Below the pieces are notes generated by a model. It was not told the origin of the DNA. It saw only the letters and a list, made by a program, of their open reading frames with translations, and ran no database searches. A stretch of 5,083 nucleotides of DNA, taken from contig JAEWHG010000028.1 in the NCBI GenBank assembly GCA_023387935.1, positions 1-5,083 of the forward strand, written 5' to 3'. Position numbers and translations under genes: made by a program. Origin of the DNA: Bacillota bacterium. Its GTDB lineage: Bacteria > Bacillota > Clostridia > Peptostreptococcales > Natronincolaceae. Positions within the stretch are counted from its first letter, which is position 1. Each line of letters opens with the position of its first letter. Positions 1 through 5,083 of this stretch are shown here, in pieces.

Positions 1-3
1 GAT

Positions 4-534
4 ATGCAAAGTGAGAAAGACAGTTTGCTCAAGACGTTTCATGAGATGAATTTTGATGGTAGTGTCATAGGTTTACAATGGCGTGGAAATGATGAAATAT
101 ACTTTTGTACTCCCGTTGGTGCACAGATAATTGGTTATTTAGGTGTGGATGGTATTCATTTCTGTACCATTCCATCTTTACAGACGGATATGATTTTTGC
201 AGTAAGCCCTATGCCTTGCGGAGAGAATAATGTAGTGCCTATCGCACATAATTTCAAGGATTTTTTGAGTCTTATACTTGCCTGCAGAGATACGAGTCCT
301 TTAGAGCAAATTTCATGGAAGAATGAGGCGCAATTTGAAGAATTGCTAAAATTAGATGCTGAAACAATTATTGAGGGAAAGGATGATGCATTACAGACAA
401 TTCGGAGTTGTTTTGACATAGAACCTTGCCCAAATCCATATCTGCATGTGAAATCCATACAAAAAAATTATGATTATTCTCTAATACCGTTCTCCGATGA
501 ATATTATGATGTTACAGGTACTGAACGTCTATAA
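4..534 (+). CDS. Uncharacterised protein, possibly 5'-incomplete
   Basis: I do not recognise a named family. From the ATG at 4 the product has 176 residues, but only three bases precede it and no stop or ribosome binding site can be seen, so the true start may lie upstream. There is no signal peptide or membrane segment, which suggests a cytosolic protein. The middle is mixed alpha/beta: a segment with GVDGIHFC (residues 47-54), a strand ending MIFAVSPM (63-70), then VVPIAHNFKDFLSLILAC (77-94). The C-terminus is acidic and tyrosine-rich (SDEYYDV, 164-170). The pattern of a hydrophobic strand followed by N-F-x-D-F-L and a hydrophobic helix loosely recalls the SMI1/KNR4 (SUKH) fold, and similar small unnamed proteins occur in Firmicutes as far as I recall; both points are inference. 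Its stop is 30 bases before the DUF89 gene, so the two may be cotranscribed. Coding is well supported by length and protein-like composition; function is unknown. Confidence 0.8.
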   Translation: MQSEKDSLLKTFHEMNFDGSVIGLQWRGNDEIYFCTPVGAQIIGYLGVDGIHFCTIPSLQTDMIFAVSPMPCGENNVVPIAHNFKDFLSLILACRDTSPLEQISWKNEAQFEELLKLDAETIIEGKDDALQTIRSCFDIEPCPNPYLHVKSIQKNYDYSLIPFSDEYYDVTGTERL

Positions 535-564
535 AGATCATGTTAATCTTAAGGAGACGATTAT

Positions 565-1425
565 ATGAAAATATCACGTGAATGTATTTACTGCCTTGCT
601 AGGCAAGCAGTAGAAATAGCTGAAGAAGCGACAAGCAACGTAACAATGCAAGAAGAAATAATAAAAAGATCTTTGAAAGAATTAGGAGAAATGGATTTCG
701 ATGAAACAGCACCTGAAATAGCTTTTAGGATGCATCAACATGCTAAGAATATTACTGGTATTAATGATCCTTATATGAGATTAAAGGAACAGTACAATGA
801 AATTGCAAAAGAGATTTATGAGAGAATTATTGAGGAAAAATGGTTAGATAAGGCGGAAGATCGCTTCGATATGGCTTGTAGGCTGGCCATTGCAGGAAAT
901 ATTATAGATTTTTCAGTTGGATTAAATTTAGAGTATTCGGATATTGTTAAGTCGGTGGAAGACAGTATTAAACATGATATTTTTGGAACTGGAACAGCAG
1001 CGCTACGAGAAGCAGTAGAAAAGTCAAAGAATATTTTATATATTGCTGACAACTCTGGCGAAATCATATTTGATAAATTTCTACTAGAGAATCTTCCAGT
1101 AGACAAAGTTACCTATGTGGTAAAAGGAGGTCCAATAGTTAATGATGCAACTATGGACGACGCAATAAGTACAGGTGTTGTAAACTTAGTAAATGTTATT
1201 GACAATGGGCATTCTGCACAAGGAACCATATTAAAAGATTGCTCAAGTGCGTTTAGGAGAGAATTTAGTAAAGCAGATCTTATTATAAGTAAAGGGCAAG
1301 CAAATTTTGAAACATTGAGTGATATTAAAGATAAGAACATATTCTATCTGTTGCGAGCAAAATGCAGTTCAGTTGCTTCTTATATCGGATGCAATCGAAT
1401 GGACTATGTGCTTACAAATTACTAG
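565..1425 (+). CDS. DUF89/ARMT1-like metal-dependent damage-control phosphatase
   Basis: The product has 286 residues and belongs to the DUF89 (ARMT1-like) family, whose members are metal-dependent phosphatases proposed to clear damaged or surplus phosphometabolites. The N-terminus carries a C-x-x-C pair (C7, C10), typical of the stand-alone prokaryotic subfamily. Family motifs follow in order: GNIIDF (111-116); ADNSGEIIFD (161-170), with D162 and N163 as expected metal ligands; VVKGGPIVNDAT (185-196), where D194 is the likely third ligand; SKGQANFE (242-249); and LLRAKCSSVA (262-271), with K266 and C267 near the active site. All the expected active-site segments are present, so the enzyme looks intact and full length. 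It should be cytosolic. The start is fixed by AAGGAG at 551-556, 8 bases before the ATG. The natural substrate cannot be read from sequence, and the uncharacterised gene upstream gives no hint. Confidence 0.93.
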   Translation: MKISRECIYCLARQAVEIAEEATSNVTMQEEIIKRSLKELGEMDFDETAPEIAFRMHQHAKNITGINDPYMRLKEQYNEIAKEIYERIIEEKWLDKAEDRFDMACRLAIAGNIIDFSVGLNLEYSDIVKSVEDSIKHDIFGTGTAALREAVEKSKNILYIADNSGEIIFDKFLLENLPVDKVTYVVKGGPIVNDATMDDAISTGVVNLVNVIDNGHSAQGTILKDCSSAFRREFSKADLIISKGQANFETLSDIKDKNIFYLLRAKCSSVASYIGCNRMDYVLTNY

Positions 1426-1579
1426 AATAAATTTCTTAATTGGTATATTTGTATACTAGAGACAACAATATACTTGTACCGACAATTGCTCATGCGATAA
1501 TAAATTTTAGTTATGCAATATTTGTTTAATAAAATGCATTAGGATGTAGCGCTCGTGGGAATGTTAAAATGATTTTTAT

Positions 1580-1617
1580 AAAAGTAGCCTATAATAAGTT
1601 AATATAGGCTACTTTTT
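1580..1617 (+). terminator. Intrinsic (Rho-independent) terminator
   Basis: A perfect 14-base-pair stem is formed by AAAAGTAGCCTATA (1580-1593) and TATAGGCTACTTTT (1603-1616), with a 9-base loop and a run of five T at 1613-1617. It lies about 155 bases after the DUF89 stop and most likely ends the transcript of the first two genes. The opposite strand also ends the stem in a T-rich run, so it may act in both directions. Confidence 0.88.
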
Positions 1618-1724
1618 CATTAATTTGAGAAGTTCTTCATGTGGAGAAATATTCAATTAATATACAAGGAATTAATAAAGATACGAAGAACTAACATTAT
1701 ATTAAATAAAAATTATTTACATAA

Positions 1725-1731
1725 AAGGGAG
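1725..1731 (+). promoter_or_regulatory. Ribosome binding site that sets the NTF2-like start
   Basis: AAGGGAG at 1725-1731 sits 8 bases before the GTG at 1740. It overlaps the upstream in-frame GTG at 1731, which therefore cannot be the start. An ATG at 1738 overlaps the chosen GTG but is out of frame and reaches a stop after seven codons. Confidence 0.75.
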
Positions 1732-1739
1732 TGTGCAAT

Positions 1740-2120
1740 GTGGATAAAAAACAATTTGTAATCAGCTTTTGGGCAGATGTTGTCACTCAGAACGCAAATA
1801 ATTTAAGAACTTACTTTTTACCAGATGCTATAATTAATTGGCATAATACAAATGAAAGTTTTTCTGTTGAAGAATATGTCAGAGCTAATTGTGAATATCC
1901 TGGTGAGTGGTGCGGTAATGTTGAAAGAGTAGATATCATGGACAGTTTAGTGATTTCTATCGCAAGAGTATGGCTTGCAGATAACAGCGCTTCATTTCAT
2001 GCAGTTTCATTCTTCAAATTCCAAGATGATAAAATTCTATATCTTGATGAGTATTGGGGCGATGATGGGATTGCACCACAGTGGCGATTGGATAAAAAAA
2101 TTGGAAAGCCAATAAAGTGA
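1740..2120 (+). CDS. NTF2-like / SnoaL-like family protein
   Basis: From the GTG at 1740 the product has 126 residues, a normal size for the NTF2-like superfamily (SnoaL-like branch), a cone-shaped alpha+beta fold used for small enzymes and ligand-binding proteins. The pattern is typical: an N-terminal helix QFVISFWADVV (5-15), the short helix NNLRTYFLPDA (20-30), the strand IINWHNTN (31-38), the helix VEEYVRANCEYPGEW (43-57), and a set of C-terminal beta strands (SLVISIARVWLA, 69-80; SFHAVSFFKFQDDKILYLDEYW, 85-106). The closing D-E-Y-W followed by an acidic turn is common in this group. No catalytic residues can be assigned, so the role (ligand binding, isomerase or other) is open. There is no signal peptide. 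It is the first gene after the terminator, and its stop is 55 bases before the YhbS-like acetyltransferase gene. The non-ATG start is chosen because of the ribosome binding site spacing. Confidence 0.85.
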   Translation: MDKKQFVISFWADVVTQNANNLRTYFLPDAIINWHNTNESFSVEEYVRANCEYPGEWCGNVERVDIMDSLVISIARVWLADNSASFHAVSFFKFQDDKILYLDEYWGDDGIAPQWRLDKKIGKPIK

Positions 2121-2134
2121 TGGCTATTAAAGCG

Positions 2135-2149
2135 TAATACGATGTATTA
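2135..2149. repeat. Short perfect dyad before the GNAT gene
   Basis: TAATAC-GAT-GTATTA forms two 6-base arms around a 3-base centre in the gap between the NTF2-like and GNAT genes. It could be an operator half-site pair, but arms this short arise by chance in AT-rich DNA. It is too weak to be a terminator. Confidence 0.3.
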
Positions 2150-2175
2150 TATTAAATTTTTGAAAGGAGATAAAA

Positions 2176-2706
2176 ATGAATATTATCATAAGACAAGAAG
2201 TAGAAAAGGATTATAAAACATCTGAAAATATTATAGAAAAGGCGTTTGAATATGCCGAATATACCGATCATAAGGAGCAATTTTTAGTAGATCGGTTAAG
2301 GAAGAGCAATGCCTTTATACCAGAGCTTTCTCTTGTAGCAGAGATCGATGGAGTAATTGTGGGGCATATCATGTTTTCTAAGTTAATTATCAAGAATGAT
2401 GAGGCTGAGCACCAATCATTAGCATTAGCTCCAGTTTCAGTTTTACCTGAGTATCATAATAAAGGGATCGGAAGTAAGCTTATTATAGAAGGCGTAAAAA
2501 TCGCTAAAGATTTGGGCTTCAAGTCAGTAATTGTTCTTGGCCATGAAAAATATTATCCTCGATTTGGATTTCAGCCTGCTAGTAAATGGAGTATAAAGCC
2601 TCCATTTGATGTACCTAATGAATCATTTATGGCATTAGAACTTGAAGATGGTAGTCTTGATGGGGTTACGGGAACTGTTGTGTATCCTAAAGAGTTCTTT
2701 GAATAA
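2176..2706 (+). CDS. GNAT family N-acetyltransferase, YhbS-like
   Basis: The product has 176 residues and is a single-domain GNAT acetyltransferase that should transfer an acetyl group from acetyl-CoA to an amine on an unknown acceptor. The N-terminal IIIRQEVEKDY (3-13) is the usual first strand and turn. LVAEIDGVIVGHIMFSKL (53-70) gives the central strands. LAPVSVLPEYHNKGIGSKLI (84-103) is motif A, with the acetyl-CoA pyrophosphate-binding loop N-K-G-I-G-S at 95-100. VLGHEKYYPRFGFQPA (120-135) is the signature seen in the YhbS group (COG3153), where a conserved V-L-G-x-x-x-Y-Y-x-R-F-G-F follows motif A. Length and motif set are complete. AAAGGAGA at 2163-2170 lies 5 bases before the ATG. The next gene starts 26 bases after the stop, so cotranscription is likely. 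The substrate cannot be inferred. Confidence 0.93.
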   Translation: MNIIIRQEVEKDYKTSENIIEKAFEYAEYTDHKEQFLVDRLRKSNAFIPELSLVAEIDGVIVGHIMFSKLIIKNDEAEHQSLALAPVSVLPEYHNKGIGSKLIIEGVKIAKDLGFKSVIVLGHEKYYPRFGFQPASKWSIKPPFDVPNESFMALELEDGSLDGVTGTVVYPKEFFE

Positions 2707-2732
2707 TCTAATCATAAGGAGAATAATAGTTT

Positions 2733-3488
2733 ATGAAATCATTAAAAATAGAGCAATATCTTAGAAGCGTCCAGCTAAATAAAGAAAAAATAGATTCTTT
2801 TAATAAATATCCATTTTACTTGAAGGCCATAAAGAACCTGTCTACTTTAGAATTTGACCCTAAAGTTACATTTATTGTTGGTGAGAATGGGACGGGAAAG
2901 TCAACGATTTTAGAAGCTATTGCAATAGCATGTGGATTTAACCCTGAAGGAGGGACAAAAAATTTCAACTTTACTTCAAGGGCTTCACATTCAGAATTGC
3001 ATAATCATATCAAGGTAGTTAAGGGAATAAAAAGACCAAAGGATGGATTTTTCCTAAGGGCAGAAAGTTTTTATAATATGGCAACTAATATTGAAGAATT
3101 GGATAAAGATGGGGTAGCTCCAAGAATTATAGATTCCTATGGTGGACGCTCACTCCATGAGCAATCTCATGGAGAATCATTTTTTGCAGTTTTTATGAAC
3201 CGATTTGCTGGAAATGGTTTATATATATTAGATGAACCAGAAGCAGCCCTCTCTCCGTCGAGACAAATGAGTATGATAACCAGAATGCATCAGTTAGCTC
3301 TATTAGGTTCACAATTTATTATTGCAACCCATTCTCCAATTATAATGGCATATCCAGATGCACTAATATATGAAATAAGAGATGAAGGTTTTACAAAAGT
3401 AAAATATCAAGAAACTGAACATTATATAGTGATGAAATCCTTCCTAAATAATCCAGAAAAAATGTTGGACATATTAATTAAAGAATAG
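2733..3488 (+). CDS. Stand-alone AAA/ABC-type ATPase (COG3910-like)
   Basis: The product has 251 residues and is a soluble ATPase of the ABC/SMC-like class with all nucleotide-binding elements: Walker A G-E-N-G-T-G-K-S-T (50-58), a signature-like QSHGESF (144-150) in place of L-S-G-G-Q, Walker B LYILDEPE (163-170) with catalytic E168, ALSPSRQ (172-178) as D-loop, and the switch histidine H200 in IATHSPII. There is no membrane segment and no long coiled coil, so it is neither a transporter subunit as such nor an SMC or RecN protein. The compact size and C-terminal ETEHY (227-231) with NNPEKMLDILIKE (239-251) match the small predicted ATPases grouped as COG3910, whose role is not established. 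AAGGAGA at 2716-2722 lies 10 bases before the ATG. It looks intact. In-frame codons continue for 25 triplets after its TAG, but the family length suggests the TAG is the natural end. Confidence 0.92.
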   Translation: MKSLKIEQYLRSVQLNKEKIDSFNKYPFYLKAIKNLSTLEFDPKVTFIVGENGTGKSTILEAIAIACGFNPEGGTKNFNFTSRASHSELHNHIKVVKGIKRPKDGFFLRAESFYNMATNIEELDKDGVAPRIIDSYGGRSLHEQSHGESFFAVFMNRFAGNGLYILDEPEAALSPSRQMSMITRMHQLALLGSQFIIATHSPIIMAYPDALIYEIRDEGFTKVKYQETEHYIVMKSFLNNPEKMLDILIKE

Positions 3489-3637
3489 GTTAATTTATAT
3501 GATTTGATAGAGAAAGATGGAAGCCAAGGAGACAGTGATATTACTTTAAAAGTCATAACAATATAGAAAATACAACAACTCTGTATCTATACTTATTGCA
3601 AGATGCTGAAAAGATATTACCAGAAAGGAATTTTAAA
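3489..3637 (+). pseudogene. Possible degraded coding remnant
   Basis: The gap before the second GNAT gene is longer than its neighbours and reads as protein-like sequence in two frames. Frame one (3489-3563, in phase with the ATPase) gives VNLYDLIEKDGSQGDSDI followed by a few codons and a TAG at 3564. The other frame (3539-3637, in phase with the GNAT gene and opened by a TGA at 3536) gives NNIENTTTLYLYLL (codons 3557-3598) then QDAEKILPERNF just before the GNAT start. A single shift near 3540 would join them into about 50 residues. There is no start codon with a ribosome binding site. I cannot name the parent protein. It may equally be non-coding DNA that happens to be open. Confidence 0.3.
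3624..3630 (+). promoter_or_regulatory. Ribosome binding site that sets the second GNAT start
   Basis: AAAGGAA at 3624-3630 lies 7 bases before the ATG at 3638. A TTG at 3596 in the same frame has no such site, so the ATG is preferred. Confidence 0.7.
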
Positions 3638-4201
3638 ATGCATAATATCGAGATAAGAAGACCAAGAACTGAGGATATCGAAGAATTACATAAATTCTTT
3701 AGAATAGTACTTATAGACACATTTACTAGAGAAGGTTTAGCGGATATGGTTGATATGATAGAAGATGAAATTGAGGATAAGAAAAAGTATTTAAAAAGTG
3801 ATTTAGATAGTAAAGGGAAGGATCGATATTTTTTAATAGCGTTAGATGATGATAAAATTATCGGTTCAATCGAATATGGCTCTTCTAGTGAGCTGATTAA
3901 TAGTTGTACAGATGGAGCATTGAAAGATCTAGTTGAAGTAGGGACAGTATTTGTTCGTCCTGACTATCAGAGACAAGGGATAGGGAATTTGCTTTTGAAT
4001 GTAATGTATCTTACTCTGCAGAATAGGGGCATAGAAGAATTTTGCCTAGATAGTGGATATACTAATGCACAGAAGATATGGAAGAAGAAGTTTGGAGAAC
4101 CGGATTATTTGTTAGAAGATTATTGGAGCGAAGAAAATGATCATATGATTTGGAGAAAAAGGATTAATGATATATCAATAATATTTAGAACATGGGAATA
4201 A
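3638..4201 (+). CDS. GNAT family N-acetyltransferase
   Basis: From the ATG at 3638 the product has 187 residues and is a GNAT acetyltransferase using acetyl-CoA, with unknown acceptor. IEIRRPRTEDIEELHKFF (4-21) is the classic first strand and helix of the fold. YFLIALDDDKIIGSIEYG (64-81) forms the central strands. VEVGTVFVRPDYQRQGIGN (99-117) is motif A with the acetyl-CoA loop Q-R-Q-G-I-G-N (111-117), followed by helix LLLNVMYLTLQNRGI (118-132). The later FCLDSGYTNAQKIWKKKFGEPDY (135-157) is the motif B region. The stretch ADMVDMIEDEIEDKKKYLKSDLD (35-57) is a long charged helical insertion between strand 1 and strand 2. It is clearly different in sequence from the YhbS-like protein upstream, so the two are not a recent duplication. 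The neighbouring gene starts 15 bases after its stop. Confidence 0.92.
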   Translation: MHNIEIRRPRTEDIEELHKFFRIVLIDTFTREGLADMVDMIEDEIEDKKKYLKSDLDSKGKDRYFLIALDDDKIIGSIEYGSSSELINSCTDGALKDLVEVGTVFVRPDYQRQGIGNLLLNVMYLTLQNRGIEEFCLDSGYTNAQKIWKKKFGEPDYLLEDYWSEENDHMIWRKRINDISIIFRTWE

Positions 4202-4216
4202 AAAGGGGCTGAACAA

Positions 4217-4996
4217 ATGGACTTTATCTACGAATGTATAGAAGAATTTTTTGAAAAACTTCCTATTTCAAAGGAAAATAGAAAACTAAAAGAAGCTTTT
4301 ATTGCAGAGGTGAAGAGAGAGTATAATGAATTAAAAAAAGAAAATACCGATGAAAAAAGCATTGAAATGTTAAAGAGCAAATACGAATGGATTTACAGTT
4401 TTAATAAAGCAGAGGGAACACCTGGATTGTTTTTATCAATCGATGGAATGACCCTATCCAATATTGGTATTGTATTTGAACCGAGTACTGAAGAATATAA
4501 ATCAGACAGAACTTATCAGCTACTAGAGGAACTTTGTGGTATTTCACTTTGTTATGAGCGAAAAAAAGAGGATTTTATATTTGAATGTACAGAACGCTTT
4601 GTTGTTTTTGCCCTAGATAAATATAGAAATTATTTTGGCTCTATTGGAGGCCATTATAGCTCTGGGCCTATTGGATATGTTCGTCAAGAAGGATTATATG
4701 GTAGAGTAGCTAATAACTTAAGAGAGTTTTTAGAATTAGCAGTGTTTTATCCATACTGGTACAATATTATTAAACTAGAACGGAATGATGAAAAATATAT
4801 ATTAGAAAAATTAGAGCAAGAATGGATAATGAATATACCAGATTTTTATCAAAAACAAAAAGAGCTTTCAGATGCTTTAAAATTACAAAAAAACGAGAGA
4901 TCTTTAGATGTTTTGTTTGAAAACTTAAGATTAGAATCTGATTTTGTTGTTTCCAATATAGATGGTGAATGCAATAATTATGAAAGACTTCTTTAA
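4217..4996 (+). CDS. Uncharacterised protein, possible SUKH-like C-terminal half
   Basis: I cannot assign a firm family. The product has 259 residues with no signal peptide or membrane span. The first 60 residues are strongly helical and charged (EFFEKLPISKENRKLKEAF, 10-28, then lysine/glutamate-rich helices to 55). The middle (residues 68-150) has alternating strands, including TPGLFLSIDGMTLSNIGIVF (68-87) and FVVFALDKYRNYFGSIGG (128-145). SGPIGYVRQEGLYGRVANN (149-167) leads into LREFLELAVFYPYWYNII (168-185), where a strand, a turn and R-E-F-L followed by a hydrophobic aromatic helix resemble the closing part of SMI1/KNR4 (SUKH) domains. SUKH proteins often act as immunity proteins to polymorphic toxins, but no toxin is present here and the match is by eye only. 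The C-terminal 70 residues are again charged helix. AAAGGGG at 4202-4208 lies 8 bases before the ATG. Coding is well supported; function is inference. Confidence 0.85.
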   Translation: MDFIYECIEEFFEKLPISKENRKLKEAFIAEVKREYNELKKENTDEKSIEMLKSKYEWIYSFNKAEGTPGLFLSIDGMTLSNIGIVFEPSTEEYKSDRTYQLLEELCGISLCYERKKEDFIFECTERFVVFALDKYRNYFGSIGGHYSSGPIGYVRQEGLYGRVANNLREFLELAVFYPYWYNIIKLERNDEKYILEKLEQEWIMNIPDFYQKQKELSDALKLQKNERSLDVLFENLRLESDFVVSNIDGECNNYERLL

Positions 4997-5083
4997 CGGA
5001 GGGATAGTTATTAAAAAGATTAATGAGCAATCAGGCCTTATAATTTTAAGAAATACTGAGGAAAGTGATTTAGATTTTGTAGT
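4980..5083 (+). CDS. Probable GNAT acetyltransferase, 3'-truncated by the window
   Basis: Only the first part is present and it runs off the window. The frame reads INEQSGLIILRNTEESDLDFV (codons 5019-5081), where LIILRNTEESDLDFV is the typical first strand and helix of GNAT acetyltransferases. The frame is open from a TAG at 4959, with ATG at 4962 and at 4980, both inside the end of the preceding gene. ATG 4980 gives a 17-base overlap but lacks a strong ribosome binding site. The strong GGAGGG at 4998-5003 instead points to position 5010, where the codon is ATT, not a standard start. I list 4980 as the nearest ATG; translation from ATT 5010 (start of IKKINEQSG) is the alternative. An ATG at 5023 is out of frame and stops after six codons. 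Family assignment rests on about 20 residues only. Confidence 0.6.
   Translation, partial: MKDFFNGGIVIKKINEQSGLIILRNTEESDLDFV
4998..5003 (+). promoter_or_regulatory. Strong Shine-Dalgarno without an ATG after it
   Basis: GGAGGG directly after the stop of the uncharacterised gene is the expected ribosome binding site of the last gene, but the codon at ideal spacing (6 bases, position 5010) is ATT, and no in-frame ATG, GTG or TTG follows before the window ends. Confidence 0.55.

Larger units (their letters stand above)
1426..1739. other. Intergenic region with terminator and small dyads
   Basis: This stretch of about 314 bases is AT-rich and holds no credible gene: open frames are very short and lack ribosome binding sites. 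It contains an intrinsic terminator (1580-1617, listed separately), a short dyad GTATA-TTTG-TATAC at 1443-1456, and an 8-base inverted pair, AGTTCTTC at 1631-1638 and GAAGAACT at 1685-1692, upstream of the NTF2-like gene. The promoter for the second gene block probably lies between 1620 and 1720, but the sequence is so AT-rich that I cannot choose a -35/-10 pair with confidence. TTGAGA at 1625 is the only passable -35 and has no good -10 at the right spacing. Confidence 0.7.

Noticed and set aside
156..458. Minus-strand open frame of 100 codons
   Set aside because: It lies wholly inside the gene at 4-534, has low-complexity serine-rich composition and no ribosome binding site; it is a shadow.
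816..1340. Two minus-strand open frames (816-1106 and 1113-1340)
   Set aside because: Both lie inside the DUF89 gene, whose family motifs are unmistakable on the + strand.
1443..1456. Dyad GTATA-TTTG-TATAC as a terminator or operator
   Set aside because: A 5-base AT-rich stem is too weak for a terminator and is expected by chance in this composition.
1426..1739. Riboswitch, small RNA or integron attC site in the long gap
   Set aside because: Apart from the terminator I see no conserved aptamer-like core, no strong promoter and no attC-type paired R/L boxes.
3596..3637. Extension of the second GNAT protein to a TTG at 3596
   Set aside because: The TTG has no ribosome binding site, while the ATG at 3638 has AAAGGAA at ideal spacing and begins exactly where the GNAT fold begins.
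2176..4201. Toxin-antitoxin or defence system formed by GNAT plus ATPase
   Set aside because: No ribbon-helix-helix antitoxin accompanies either GNAT, and the ATPase lacks a nuclease or other effector partner.
4770..5030. Minus-strand open frame of 86 codons with hydrophobic stretches
   Set aside because: It is antisense to the end of the 259-residue protein and to the next gene's start; the hydrophobicity comes from reading AT-rich sense codons in reverse.

Overview
The window is AT-rich and every gene lies on the + strand, most behind a strong purine-rich Shine-Dalgarno sequence (AAGGAG, AAAGGAGA, AAAGGGG). Base composition and protein style point to a low-GC Firmicute, most likely a Clostridia member (Clostridium or Lachnospiraceae-like). 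This is inferred from composition and protein resemblance; no rRNA or other species marker is present.

Layout. Positions 1-534 hold an uncharacterised protein of about 176 residues whose 5' end may lie outside the window. A DUF89/ARMT1-like metal-dependent phosphatase follows at 565-1425. A non-coding stretch of about 314 bases (1426-1739) comes next and contains a clear intrinsic terminator at 1580-1617, which separates the first two genes from the rest. The second block reads: an NTF2/SnoaL-like small protein (GTG start at 1740), a YhbS-type GNAT acetyltransferase (2176-2706), a small stand-alone ABC/AAA-type ATPase of the COG3910 kind (2733-3488), a second unrelated GNAT protein (3638-4201), an uncharacterised protein with a possibly SUKH-like C-terminal half (4217-4996), and the start of a third probable GNAT protein that runs off the window.

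How the genes fit together. The gaps in the second block are short (13 to 55 bases), except for about 150 bases before the second GNAT gene, so cotranscription is plausible. The products do not form a recognisable pathway. The picture is an accessory segment of co-oriented single-gene units (three GNATs, an NTF2-like fold protein, a solo ATPase and two unknowns) rather than a defined system. I found no convincing new multi-gene system, CRISPR array, RNA gene, transposase or integrase. The points most worth a second look are the start of the last gene, where a strong Shine-Dalgarno has no canonical start codon after it, the protein-like but broken stretch at 3489-3637, and the two uncharacterised proteins.
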